38,017 bases of DNA from Thermoleophilia bacterium. GTDB taxonomy: Bacteria; Actinomycetota; Thermoleophilia; UBA2241. The notes beneath the pieces were generated by a model that ran no database searches, had not been told where the DNA came from, and saw nothing but the letters and a program-made list of their open reading frames with translations. Positions 30,925-37,450 of this stretch are shown one piece after another. A program made the position numbers and the translations under genes. Numbering within the stretch: the stretch's first letter is position 1; each line of letters begins with the position of its first letter. Location: NCBI GenBank assembly GCA_016933475.1, contig JAFGAW010000066.1, positions 1-38,017 of the forward strand, read 5' to 3'.

Positions 30925-32605
30925 CAGAGATGTCCTCCGGGTGGGGACCGGGCCACAGGACCAGCGGCAAGAGTACCACGAGGGCGGTGACCGAGACACT
31001 CAGCAGCAGGGCGCCCGGCGTCGCTCGCGTCTCCCAGACGAACAGCGGCAACAGACGGTAGAGGATGAACAGGGTGGCGAAGCTCGCCGCCCAGACCCAG
31101 AGGCGGAGCTCGAGCCGGTCGAGGGCGAGGGCCGTCGCCAGGGCGCCGGCAAGACCGGCGAAGACGCCCATCTGCACGAGGCTCTGCGGGGTCGCGAGGA
31201 CGGCGGCGACGTCGAGCGCCACGTCGAGCGGATCCTCCGCGGCGGCGAGCTCCGCAGCGAGCCGCCCTCGCGGCTGATAAAGCGTGAACGGCCCGCGCGG
31301 CACGCGCTCGAGCAGCAGGACGACGATGAGGACGGCGCCGGTCCAGGCGGCCGTCAGGGCGCCCTTCAGGCGCCCGAACACGGCCGCCAGCGCCGGCGCG
31401 ACCAGCGCGAGACCGAACGGTGCCAGCAGCACCGCGAGCGCCGGCCAGATCGCCAGCACCGGCCGGCGGCCGGCGACGAGGACCACGGCGACGGCGAGCA
31501 CCAGGTAGGCGACGCCGACGCTGAACGAGACGTCGAAGAGCGGGAAGGCGAGCACGCCGAGCAGCCAGGCGAGGCCGGCGCGCGGCAGCACCGCCCAGAC
31601 GGCCACGGTCAGTGCGGCCAGCGGCAAGGTCCAGGCCTCCGGGTACGAAGACAGCTCGCGCACCACGGCGAGACAGACGGCGGCCGCCAGTGCGGCGCCG
31701 CCGCCACGCTCGAGGGCTGCGGCGGCGCGGCCCAGCGGGCGCACTGCGGCACGCGCCCGGTGCAGGGTGCGGCGGCCGAGCTCGCCGCTCTCGAGGAGAT
31801 CCTCGAGCGCGACGGCGACGTCGACCGCCGCCGGGCGGTCGCCGGGCCGCACGGCGCAGGCCGCGTCGACCAGGTCGATGAGCGTCGCCGGAAGGTCCGG
31901 CCGCCACTCGCCGAGCGACGGCAGGCGGCCGGCGGCCACATTGGACAGCGTCTCGGCCGGGGTCTCGCCGCGCACCGGGTTCTCGCCGGCGAGCAGCTCG
32001 AAGAGCACGAGGCCGGCCGAGTAGACGTCGCTCGGCGGCCCGACCCGGCGGCCGGCCGCCTGCTCGGGCGACATGTAGGCGATGGTGCCGATGAGGTCCC
32101 CCTCGCTGGTCAGCGTGTCGGCGTCGAGCAGGCGGGCGATGCCGAAGTCCATGATCTTGACGTGCCCGTGGGCGTCGAGCATGACGTTCTGGGGCTTCAC
32201 GTCGCGGTGGATCACGCCTTGGCTGTGGGCGAAGCCGAGCCCGTCGAAGAGCTCGGCGGCGACCGCCACCGCGTCGGCGTCGCCGAGCTCGCCCTGCAAC
32301 TGGTCGAGGGCCTCGCCCTCGACCAGCTCCCAGACGAGGCACACACGGCGGCCGTCGGTGACGGTGTCGCGGAGGGCGACGATCGCAGGGTGGTCGAGAG
32401 TGCTCGCGGCCTCGATCTCGCGCGCCGCCCGGGCCGGCATCGTGGTGCCCTCACGCAGCACCTTCAGGGCGACGCGTTCCCCCGTCTCGCGGTCGCGCGC
32501 CTCGAAGACGTCGGCAAAACCGCCGCTCCCGAGCCGGCGCAGCACTTCGTACCGCTCGGCCGGCGGGGATGGAGGAAGGCTCGGGTTCTGAAGGGCGACG
32601 GGCAT
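30902..32605 (-). CDS. Ser/Thr kinase with a polytopic membrane domain
   Basis: 567 aa from the ATG at 32605. The kinase domain (about 18-275) is intact: GSGGFADVF, VALKV, VIHRDVKPQN, MDFGIA and GTIAYMSPEQ. The C-terminal half (about 300-555) has roughly eight to ten hydrophobic segments and no PASTA repeats. It thus has a multi-span membrane module instead of a sensor ectodomain. It is the first gene of the operon and overlaps fhaA, so it probably takes the place of pknA. No Shine-Dalgarno sequence precedes the start; TGACCGGTCA lies 8-17 bases upstream. Confidence 0.87.
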   Translation of the reverse strand: MPVALQNPSLPPSPPAERYEVLRRLGSGGFADVFEARDRETGERVALKVLREGTTMPARAAREIEAASTLDHPAIVALRDTVTDGRRVCLVWELVEGEALDQLQGELGDADAVAVAAELFDGLGFAHSQGVIHRDVKPQNVMLDAHGHVKIMDFGIARLLDADTLTSEGDLIGTIAYMSPEQAAGRRVGPPSDVYSAGLVLFELLAGENPVRGETPAETLSNVAAGRLPSLGEWRPDLPATLIDLVDAACAVRPGDRPAAVDVAVALEDLLESGELGRRTLHRARAAVRPLGRAAAALERGGGAALAAAVCLAVVRELSSYPEAWTLPLAALTVAVWAVLPRAGLAWLLGVLAFPLFDVSFSVGVAYLVLAVAVVLVAGRRPVLAIWPALAVLLAPFGLALVAPALAAVFGRLKGALTAAWTGAVLIVVLLLERVPRGPFTLYQPRGRLAAELAAAEDPLDVALDVAAVLATPQSLVQMGVFAGLAGALATALALDRLELRLWVWAASFATLFILYRLLPLFVWETRATPGALLLSVSVTALVVLLPLVLWPGPHPEDISDEHPEIG

Positions 32606-32612
32606 GCTGGGG

Positions 32613-32622
32613 TGACCGGTCA
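32613..32622. promoter_or_regulatory. Palindrome TGACCGGTCA upstream of the first kinase
   Basis: A perfect 10-bp palindrome just upstream of the kinase ATG, with the same TGACCGG half-sites as the ino1 leader palindrome. It may be an operator; weak evidence. Confidence 0.25.
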
Positions 32623-32652
32623 GTAGTGGGCTTTGCAGGAGTATTCGTGTGG

Positions 32653-32658
32653 TACAAT
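32653..32658 (+). promoter_or_regulatory. -10 box of tRNA-Leu
   Basis: TACAAT lies 21 bases upstream of the mature tRNA 5' end. A TTGCAG is present 14 bp upstream of it, a short spacer for a -35. Confidence 0.5.
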
Positions 32659-32679
32659 CCGAACCCTGTGTGGAGCCGT

Positions 32680-32766
32680 GGGCGAGTGGCGGAATTGGCA
32701 GACGCGCTAGGTTCAGGGTCTAGTGCACTTACGTGCGTGCGGGTTCAAGTCCCGCCTCGCCCACCA
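32680..32766 (+). tRNA. tRNA-Leu (CAG)
   Basis: The class II cloverleaf is complete. The acceptor GGGCGAG pairs with CTCGCCC, the D-arm is TGGCGGAATTGGCAGACGCG, and the anticodon stem-loop is CTAGG-TTCAGGG-TCTAG with anticodon CAG. The long variable arm is TGCACTTACGTGC and the T-arm is GCGGGTTCAAGTCCCGC. The 3' CCA is encoded at 32764-32766. Confidence 0.95.
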
Positions 32767-32801
32767 CTGTTCCGTCCGGCCGACTGAGGGGGACCCCGCT
32801 C

Positions 32802-33893
32802 GTGGATTTCTTCGACGACGATGCCCAGGCCGCCCCGTCGCCGACCACCAGCGCCCCTCCCCCGCCACCCCGCCGCCGCCGCGGCAGCCGCTCGCGCCGC
32901 TGGCAGCGCATCGCCGTCGCGGTCGTCGTCCTCGCCGTCGTCGCCTTCGCTCTCACCTGGCTCATCCGCAGCTGCCAGCACAACCGCAAGATCAGCTCGT
33001 ACCGTGACTACATGACCGCGGTCGAGGGCGCGATCACCGACTCCGAGAAGCTCGGCAAGCAGCTCAACGGCATCGTCTCCGACCCCACCAAGCTGAAGCG
33101 CGCCGACCTCATCGCCCGACTCGAGCAGATGGCGGCCACGCAGGCCGAGATCGAGCAGCGCGTGCGGCGCTTCGAGCCCCCCGGCCCCCTCGACGAGCCG
33201 CACGAGGCGCTCATCGCCGGCATGACGGTGCGCACCACCGGCTTCGAGCTCTGGCGCGACGCCATGATCGCCGTGCTCGACAAGCGCGAGGGTGTCGACG
33301 CCACCGCTCTGGCGCGGCTCGAGGGCTACTTCGCCGGGCCCGACGCCTCGTACGCCGAGTTCTTCTACGCGCCGGCGCGCACCATCATGGCCGACGAGGG
33401 CGTGACCGACGTGGCGGTGCCGACCGCCGACTGGTTCCTCAGGACGTCGGCCTTCGAGCGCGCCCGCCTCGACGGCATGATCGAGCAGCTACGCTCCTCG
33501 GCGCGCATGACCGGGGTGCGCGGCGTCGCCCTCGCCAAGGTCTCGGTCGAGCCGGGAGGCACGGTGCTCAAGGCGGGCGAGACCGTCGACGTCCCGGCCT
33601 CGGCGCAGTTCTCCTTCAGGGTGTCGGTCGAGAACCAGGGCAACGTGATCGAGCGCGACGTGCCCGTCACCCTCACCCTCACCGTGCCCGGCGCCGAGGC
33701 CGCCGAGCAGACGACGACCATCGGCGTGATCCGGCCCGGCGAGACGCAGTCCGTCGACGTGTCGGGCTTCTCGATACCGGCCGAAGCCATCTCGAAGACC
33801 TGCACGCTCAAGGTCCAGGCCGGGCCGGTGACCGACGAGAAGGTGCTCGACAACAACCGCGGCACCTTCAAGTTCCTCCTCCAGATCCAGTGA
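32802..33893 (+). CDS. Single-pass membrane protein with a C-terminal CARDB-like domain, unknown function
   Basis: 363 aa from the GTG at 32802, with GAGGGGG nine bases upstream; the ORF-track start lies inside the tRNA. The short cytosolic N-terminus is acidic, then Pro-rich, then Arg-rich (RRRRGSRSRRWQR). One membrane helix follows (about 43-63). The exported part has a helical section (about 70-240), then a beta-rich stretch with VSVENQGNVIERDVPVTLTL, resembling CARDB/Ig-like repeats. I do not recognise the family with confidence. It begins 35 bp after tRNA-Leu and ends three bases before a DUF4446 gene, so the three may be co-transcribed. Confidence 0.65.
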   Translation: MDFFDDDAQAAPSPTTSAPPPPPRRRRGSRSRRWQRIAVAVVVLAVVAFALTWLIRSCQHNRKISSYRDYMTAVEGAITDSEKLGKQLNGIVSDPTKLKRADLIARLEQMAATQAEIEQRVRRFEPPGPLDEPHEALIAGMTVRTTGFELWRDAMIAVLDKREGVDATALARLEGYFAGPDASYAEFFYAPARTIMADEGVTDVAVPTADWFLRTSAFERARLDGMIEQLRSSARMTGVRGVALAKVSVEPGGTVLKAGETVDVPASAQFSFRVSVENQGNVIERDVPVTLTLTVPGAEAAEQTTTIGVIRPGETQSVDVSGFSIPAEAISKTCTLKVQAGPVTDEKVLDNNRGTFKFLLQIQ

Positions 33894-33896
33894 CAG

Positions 33897-34748
33897 GTGC
33901 AGGCGCTGCGTGACATCGCGCCGTGGCTGGCGCTCTCCGCCGCCGTCCTTGCCCTCATCGCGCTGGTCCTCGCCGGCGTGCTCTGGGCGCGGCTGCGCAG
34001 CGTGCGCCGCGCCCAGGTCGTCGTCATGGGCACCCACGACCAGCGCGACATCGTCGCCCACAGCGAGCAACTCGCCGCGCAGGTCCGCAACCTGCGCCAG
34101 GCGGTAGAGCACCTCACCGACGAGCTCGAGGCCCACAAGCGGCGCCTCGCCAAGACCCTGACCCACCGGGCGCTCGTGCGCTACGACGCCTTCCGCGATG
34201 CCGGCGGGCAACAGAGCGCGACGCTCGTGCTCCTCGACGACTACCGCTCGGGCTTCGTCCTCAGCGCCATCGCGGCGCGCGACTTCGCCCGCCTCTACGT
34301 CAAGACCCTCGACCAGGGCGTCGCCGACCGCGAGCTGTCGCCCGAGGAGCGGCGCGCGGTGGCCGAGGCCGTGCCCGACCCGCTGCCGCCCCAACCGCGG
34401 ACCGGCGTGCCGACGGCGGCGGCCACCGTGACCGAGGCCCCGGGCGTCAGCGTGACGCCCGCCGAGACCGAGGCCGAGAGCGAGGCGGGGGCGAGCGGCG
34501 CGACGGAGAGCGGTACGCGGCCGGCCGGGGACGCAGCGTCCGAGACCGGGCGAAACGGGGCGACCTCGACCGGGAAGGCGACGCCCGGGTCGTCGCCCGC
34601 GCCGCGGCGGCGTTCACCGCTGGCGGTCGAGGACGACTTCGTGTGGGAGTCGCGCCAGCACCGCGGCGGCTCAGCCGAGCCCGGCCCTGGTGCCGACGAG
34701 CCCGGCGCCGGTGCCGACGACCCCGGGTCCGGGCACGACCCGACCTGA
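33897..34748 (+). CDS. DUF4446 family membrane-anchored protein
   Basis: 283 aa from the GTG at 33897, three bases after the previous stop and without a Shine-Dalgarno sequence, so translation probably continues by reinitiation. One N-terminal membrane helix (about 9-31) is followed by a short coiled-coil-like helix and the DUF4446 signature VRYDAFRDAGGQQSATLVLL, then GFVLSAIAARDFARLYVKTL. The last 110 residues are low complexity, rich in Glu, Ala, Gly and Pro, ending in PGPGADEPGAGADDPGSG repeats. The role of DUF4446 is not established. Confidence 0.75.
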   Translation: MQALRDIAPWLALSAAVLALIALVLAGVLWARLRSVRRAQVVVMGTHDQRDIVAHSEQLAAQVRNLRQAVEHLTDELEAHKRRLAKTLTHRALVRYDAFRDAGGQQSATLVLLDDYRSGFVLSAIAARDFARLYVKTLDQGVADRELSPEERRAVAEAVPDPLPPQPRTGVPTAAATVTEAPGVSVTPAETEAESEAGASGATESGTRPAGDAASETGRNGATSTGKATPGSSPAPRRRSPLAVEDDFVWESRQHRGGSAEPGPGADEPGAGADDPGSGHDPT

Positions 34749-34814
34749 CGCACCGTCCTTTCTTCGCCGCACTCGCAGCCGTCCGACGCTCGCCCCGTTG
34801 CCGACCGCGATCCG

Positions 34815-34858
34815 CCGCATCCGCCGACCGTCGCTTCCGCATCCGCCGACCGTCGCTT
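34815..34858 (+). repeat. 22-bp tandem repeat, two copies plus a partial third
   Basis: CCGCATCCGCCGACCGTCGC-TT occurs at 34815-34836 and 34837-34858, followed by a decayed third copy. It lies in the 230-bp gap between the DUF4446 gene and pheA, where I see no gene other than the upstream ORF listed separately. Confidence 0.85.
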
Positions 34859-34921
34859 CCGCATCCACCCGACCTCGCGCCCCATCCCGCTCCGACCGTG
34901 CGCCTCGGGCGCCCCGGTTTC

Positions 34922-34930
34922 TGATAGCGT
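34922..34930 (+). promoter_or_regulatory. Extended -10 upstream of pheA
   Basis: TGATAGCGT reads as TGn plus TAGCGT at 34925-34930. Transcription would begin near 34937, at the ATG of the upstream ORF. Confidence 0.4.
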
Positions 34931-34937
34931 TCAGCCG

Positions 34938-34982
34938 ATGGACACGCTCTCGAGACAGCGCCCGCGGAGCACCTCGGGATGA
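34938..34982 (+). CDS. 14-codon leaderless upstream ORF coupled to pheA
   Basis: ATG at 34938 encodes MDTLSRQRPRSTSG and stops at TGA 34980-34982, which overlaps the pheA ATG (34979-34981) as ATGA. The ATG lies seven bases past a -10, so the ORF would be read from a leaderless transcript and deliver ribosomes to pheA. It has no Phe codons, so classical attenuation is unlikely. Too short for the ORF track; expression unproven. Confidence 0.45.
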   Translation: MDTLSRQRPRSTSG

Positions 34983-35827
34983 CGCCCGCCGGCAACGGCC
35001 GCGTCGCCTTCCTCGGGCCCGAGGGCACGTTCACCGAGGAGGCCCTGCTCGCCAACCTCCCGGACGACGCGCTCACGCCGTTCCCCTACGCCTCGATCCG
35101 CGACGTCATGCAGGCGGTGCGCGACGGCGAGGCCTCGGTCGGCGTCGTCCCCATCGAGAACTCGATCGAGGGCTCCGTCGCCCTCACGCTCGACGCCCTC
35201 GCCTGGGACTTCGAGGACCTCGTCATCACGCGTGAGGTCGTCCACCCCATCCGCCACCAGCTCATCGCCCGCGCCCCGCGCGCGCTCGAGACGGTGACCA
35301 AGGTCATCAGCCACCCGCACGCCTACGCCCAGTGCCGCACCTTCCTGCGCGAGGAGCTCCCCGGGGTCGAGCACGAGGCCGCCAACTCGACCGCCGAGGC
35401 GGTCCGCATGGTGAGCCGCGTCGACCGTCCCTGGGTGGCGATCGGCACGCGCCTCGCGGCCGAGATGTACGAGTGCACCGTGCTGCGCGACGACATCGAG
35501 GACTTCCCCGACAACCGCACCCGCTTCGTCTACCTGGCCAAGGCGCCGGTCGCGCAGGACCTCGCGGCGCCCTACAAGACGAGCCTCGTCTGCGGCATCG
35601 ACCAGGACGAGCCCGGCAGCCTGTTGCTCATCCTCTCCGAGTTCGCCTATCGCCACGTCAACCTGACCAAGGTCGAGTCGCGGCCCTCCAAACAGGCCCT
35701 CGGCCACTACATCTTCTTCATCGACATGGACGGCAGGAGCGGCGACACGCGGCTCGCCCAGGCGGTGAAGTGCCTCACCTGCAAGCTCCCCTGGCTGCGG
35801 GTCCTCGGCTCGTACCCCGTCACCTGA
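34979..35827 (+). CDS. pheA: Prephenate dehydratase with ACT domain
   Basis: 282 aa, monofunctional (no chorismate mutase domain). The catalytic domain starts VAFLGPEGTFTEEAL and has VVPIENSIEGSV, ISHPHAYAQC and the key NRTRFVYL (TRF) motif. The C-terminal ACT domain carries KTSLVCGIDQDEPGSLL and the Phe-binding KVESRPSKQALG (ESRP). It converts prephenate to phenylpyruvate for Phe synthesis and should be feedback-inhibited by Phe. It has only a weak ribosome-binding site of its own (GGAGC, 9 bases upstream), which fits coupling to the short upstream ORF. Confidence 0.93.
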   Translation: MTPAGNGRVAFLGPEGTFTEEALLANLPDDALTPFPYASIRDVMQAVRDGEASVGVVPIENSIEGSVALTLDALAWDFEDLVITREVVHPIRHQLIARAPRALETVTKVISHPHAYAQCRTFLREELPGVEHEAANSTAEAVRMVSRVDRPWVAIGTRLAAEMYECTVLRDDIEDFPDNRTRFVYLAKAPVAQDLAAPYKTSLVCGIDQDEPGSLLLILSEFAYRHVNLTKVESRPSKQALGHYIFFIDMDGRSGDTRLAQAVKCLTCKLPWLRVLGSYPVT

Positions 35828-35862
35828 AGGACGCCGCCGGCCGCCCCCGCTGGGGCGCGGTG

Positions 35863-35868
35863 TAGAAT
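35863..35868 (+). promoter_or_regulatory. -10 box of the GNAT-arginase unit
   Basis: TAGAAT would start a transcript near 35875 with a leader of about 53 nt before the ATG at 35928. No clear -35. Confidence 0.45.
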
Positions 35869-35927
35869 CACCGGAGAGAGATCGCCGCGGCGGCCCGCCC
35901 GCCCGCGAGCGCCGACGGGAGGTGACG

Positions 35928-36392
35928 ATGGAGCGTCTCAGAGTCACGGTCCGTGAAGCCCGCGCCGAGGACCGCAGCCTGCTCTACCTCATGGCCGAAG
36001 AGACCCTGCACCCGAGAGCCGCGCAGGAGGGCCACCCCGAGCGCTTCGACGAGCGCGCGCTGCTCGACCTGTTCGAGCGCGCCCGCGTCTACGTCGGCGA
36101 GACCGAGAGCGACGACATCGCCGGCTACGTGGCGTTCGACACCGACGACGACACGGTGTGGCTGCGCTGCCTCTGCGTCGGTCCCGCCTACGAGGCGCGG
36201 GCCGTCGGCCGGCAGCTGCTCGACTGGGTCGAGGGCATCGCCTTCGCCGAGGGCCGCGCCCGCCTCAGCGCCTACGTGCCGGCCGACGACCGGCCGTCGC
36301 GGCACCTCTACGAAGGGCACGACTTCGTGCCGGCGCCGGCCGCCGACCGGCCCGACATGATCGTGCTCGAGAAGCGCCTGCCGGCGAAGTAG
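35928..36392 (+). CDS. GNAT family N-acetyltransferase
   Basis: 154 aa from the ATG at 35928; the strong GGGAGGTGA four bases upstream argues against the track's GTG at 35922. The fold runs VTVREARAEDRSLLYLM (first strand-helix), GYVAFDTDDDTVWLRCLCVGPAYEARAVGRQLLDWV (acetyl-CoA loop region; the expected RGxGxG reads ARAVGR) and HLYEGHDFVPA. It is a generic GNAT; the substrate is unknown. The arginase-like gene starts 39 bp downstream on the same strand. Confidence 0.8.
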   Translation: MERLRVTVREARAEDRSLLYLMAEETLHPRAAQEGHPERFDERALLDLFERARVYVGETESDDIAGYVAFDTDDDTVWLRCLCVGPAYEARAVGRQLLDWVEGIAFAEGRARLSAYVPADDRPSRHLYEGHDFVPAPAADRPDMIVLEKRLPAK

Positions 36393-36431
36393 CGCGGCGA
36401 GGCGGCGGCGCCGTCACGCCAGGAGGCCTCG

Positions 36432-37310
36432 ATGAAGCTCACCGTCCTCAGCGTCCCCTACCACCTCGGCCGCGAGGGCGCAGGCATGGCGCTCGGGCCG
36501 GCGCGCTACCTCGAGGCGGGCCTGGCCGCGCGCCTCGAGGCGCGCGGCCACGAGGTCGAGGTCGTCGAGATCCGCCGGCCGGCGCCCTTCGAGGACGAGT
36601 TGCAGGCGGTCGTCGCCGTCAACGAGGCGCTGGCGGAGGCAGTGCGGGCCGCCGTGGACCGCGGCGCACTGCCGGTCGTCGCCGGGGGCAACTGCAACGT
36701 CGCCCTCGGCATGACCGCGGGCCTTGGCGCCGGCGAGACCGCCGTCGTCTGGTTCGACGCCCACGGCGACTACAACACGCCGGCGACCACGCCGAGCGGC
36801 TTCCTCGACGGCATGCCGCTGGCGATCGCCTGCGGTGTCGCGCACCCGGAGGCGTGGGCGCAGAGGCGCGGCGAAGCCGTCGACCCTCGCGCCTGCGTGC
36901 ACGCCGGTAGCCGCGACCTCGACCCGGGCGAGGTGCAGGGCTTCGCCGCGACCGGAGTGCAGGTCGTCGGCGTCGAAGGCCTGCGCAACGACGGGAGCGA
37001 GGGCGGCCTCGAGGCCGCCCTACGCGCCGCCCTGGCCACCGCCCCCCGCGCCGTCCACGCCTACGTCCACGTGGACATCGACGTCCTCGACCCGGTCTTC
37101 GTACCCGGCGTCGACTTCCCGTCGCCGGGCGGGCTCACGCCCGGCGACCTCGTCGCCGCCGTCGGCATCGTCGCCGCACGCATCCCGGTCGCCGGCTTGT
37201 CGGTCACCGCGTACGACCCCGAGCGAGACGACGCCGCCGGGACGACCATGGCTGCCGGGCTCGACCTCATCGAGCGGCTCGTCGACACGGTGGTGACGCC
37301 GACTGCATGA
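36432..37310 (+). CDS. Arginase/agmatinase superfamily protein with a Cys-substituted metal site
   Basis: 292 aa from the ATG at 36432, with CAGGAGG upstream. The ureohydrolase fold is clear: WFDAHGDYN (D109, H111, D113) and HVDIDVLDP (D215, D217) carry the binuclear Mn ligands. The first motif, normally GGDHS with a metal-binding His, is GGNCN (Cys88). This might bind another metal or change the substrate; similar GGNC variants occur in uncharacterised arginase relatives as far as I recall. It may hydrolyse arginine, agmatine, formiminoglutamate or another guanidino/amidino compound. It is probably co-transcribed with the GNAT gene. Confidence 0.8.
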   Translation: MKLTVLSVPYHLGREGAGMALGPARYLEAGLAARLEARGHEVEVVEIRRPAPFEDELQAVVAVNEALAEAVRAAVDRGALPVVAGGNCNVALGMTAGLGAGETAVVWFDAHGDYNTPATTPSGFLDGMPLAIACGVAHPEAWAQRRGEAVDPRACVHAGSRDLDPGEVQGFAATGVQVVGVEGLRNDGSEGGLEAALRAALATAPRAVHAYVHVDIDVLDPVFVPGVDFPSPGGLTPGDLVAAVGIVAARIPVAGLSVTAYDPERDDAAGTTMAAGLDLIERLVDTVVTPTA

Positions 37311-37336
37311 CGGCGGGGGCGGCTGCGCCCGCCGTC
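37309..37336. terminator. 9-bp hairpin at the arginase stop
   Basis: GACGGCGGG (37309-37317) pairs with CCCGCCGTC (37328-37336), beginning within the stop codon of the arginase-like gene. Confidence 0.5.
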
Positions 37337-37355
37337 GTCGGCCGACAGCCCGCAC

Positions 37356-37399
37356 GGCGGCGGGGGCGGCGGCGCGTCCGCGCCGCCGCCCCCGCCGCC
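37356..37399. terminator. 20-bp perfect hairpin between convergent genes
   Basis: GGCGGCGGGGGCGGCGGCGC (37356-37375) pairs perfectly with 37380-37399 around the loop GTCC. It lies between the arginase-like gene (plus) and the L,D-transpeptidase (minus) and can terminate both. No U-tract. Confidence 0.75.
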
Positions 37400-37450
37400 C
37401 CGCATCAGGTGTCAGGCGCGCGCACCCGGGCCGACCGACCACCCTCACCC

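Noticed and set aside
30794-32626. 610-aa plus-strand ORF
   Set aside because: Antisense to the polytopic kinase; composition and lack of motifs mark it as a shadow.
34938-34982. Phe attenuator leader peptide for pheA
   Set aside because: The short peptide has no Phe codon, and I see no terminator/antiterminator pair before pheA.
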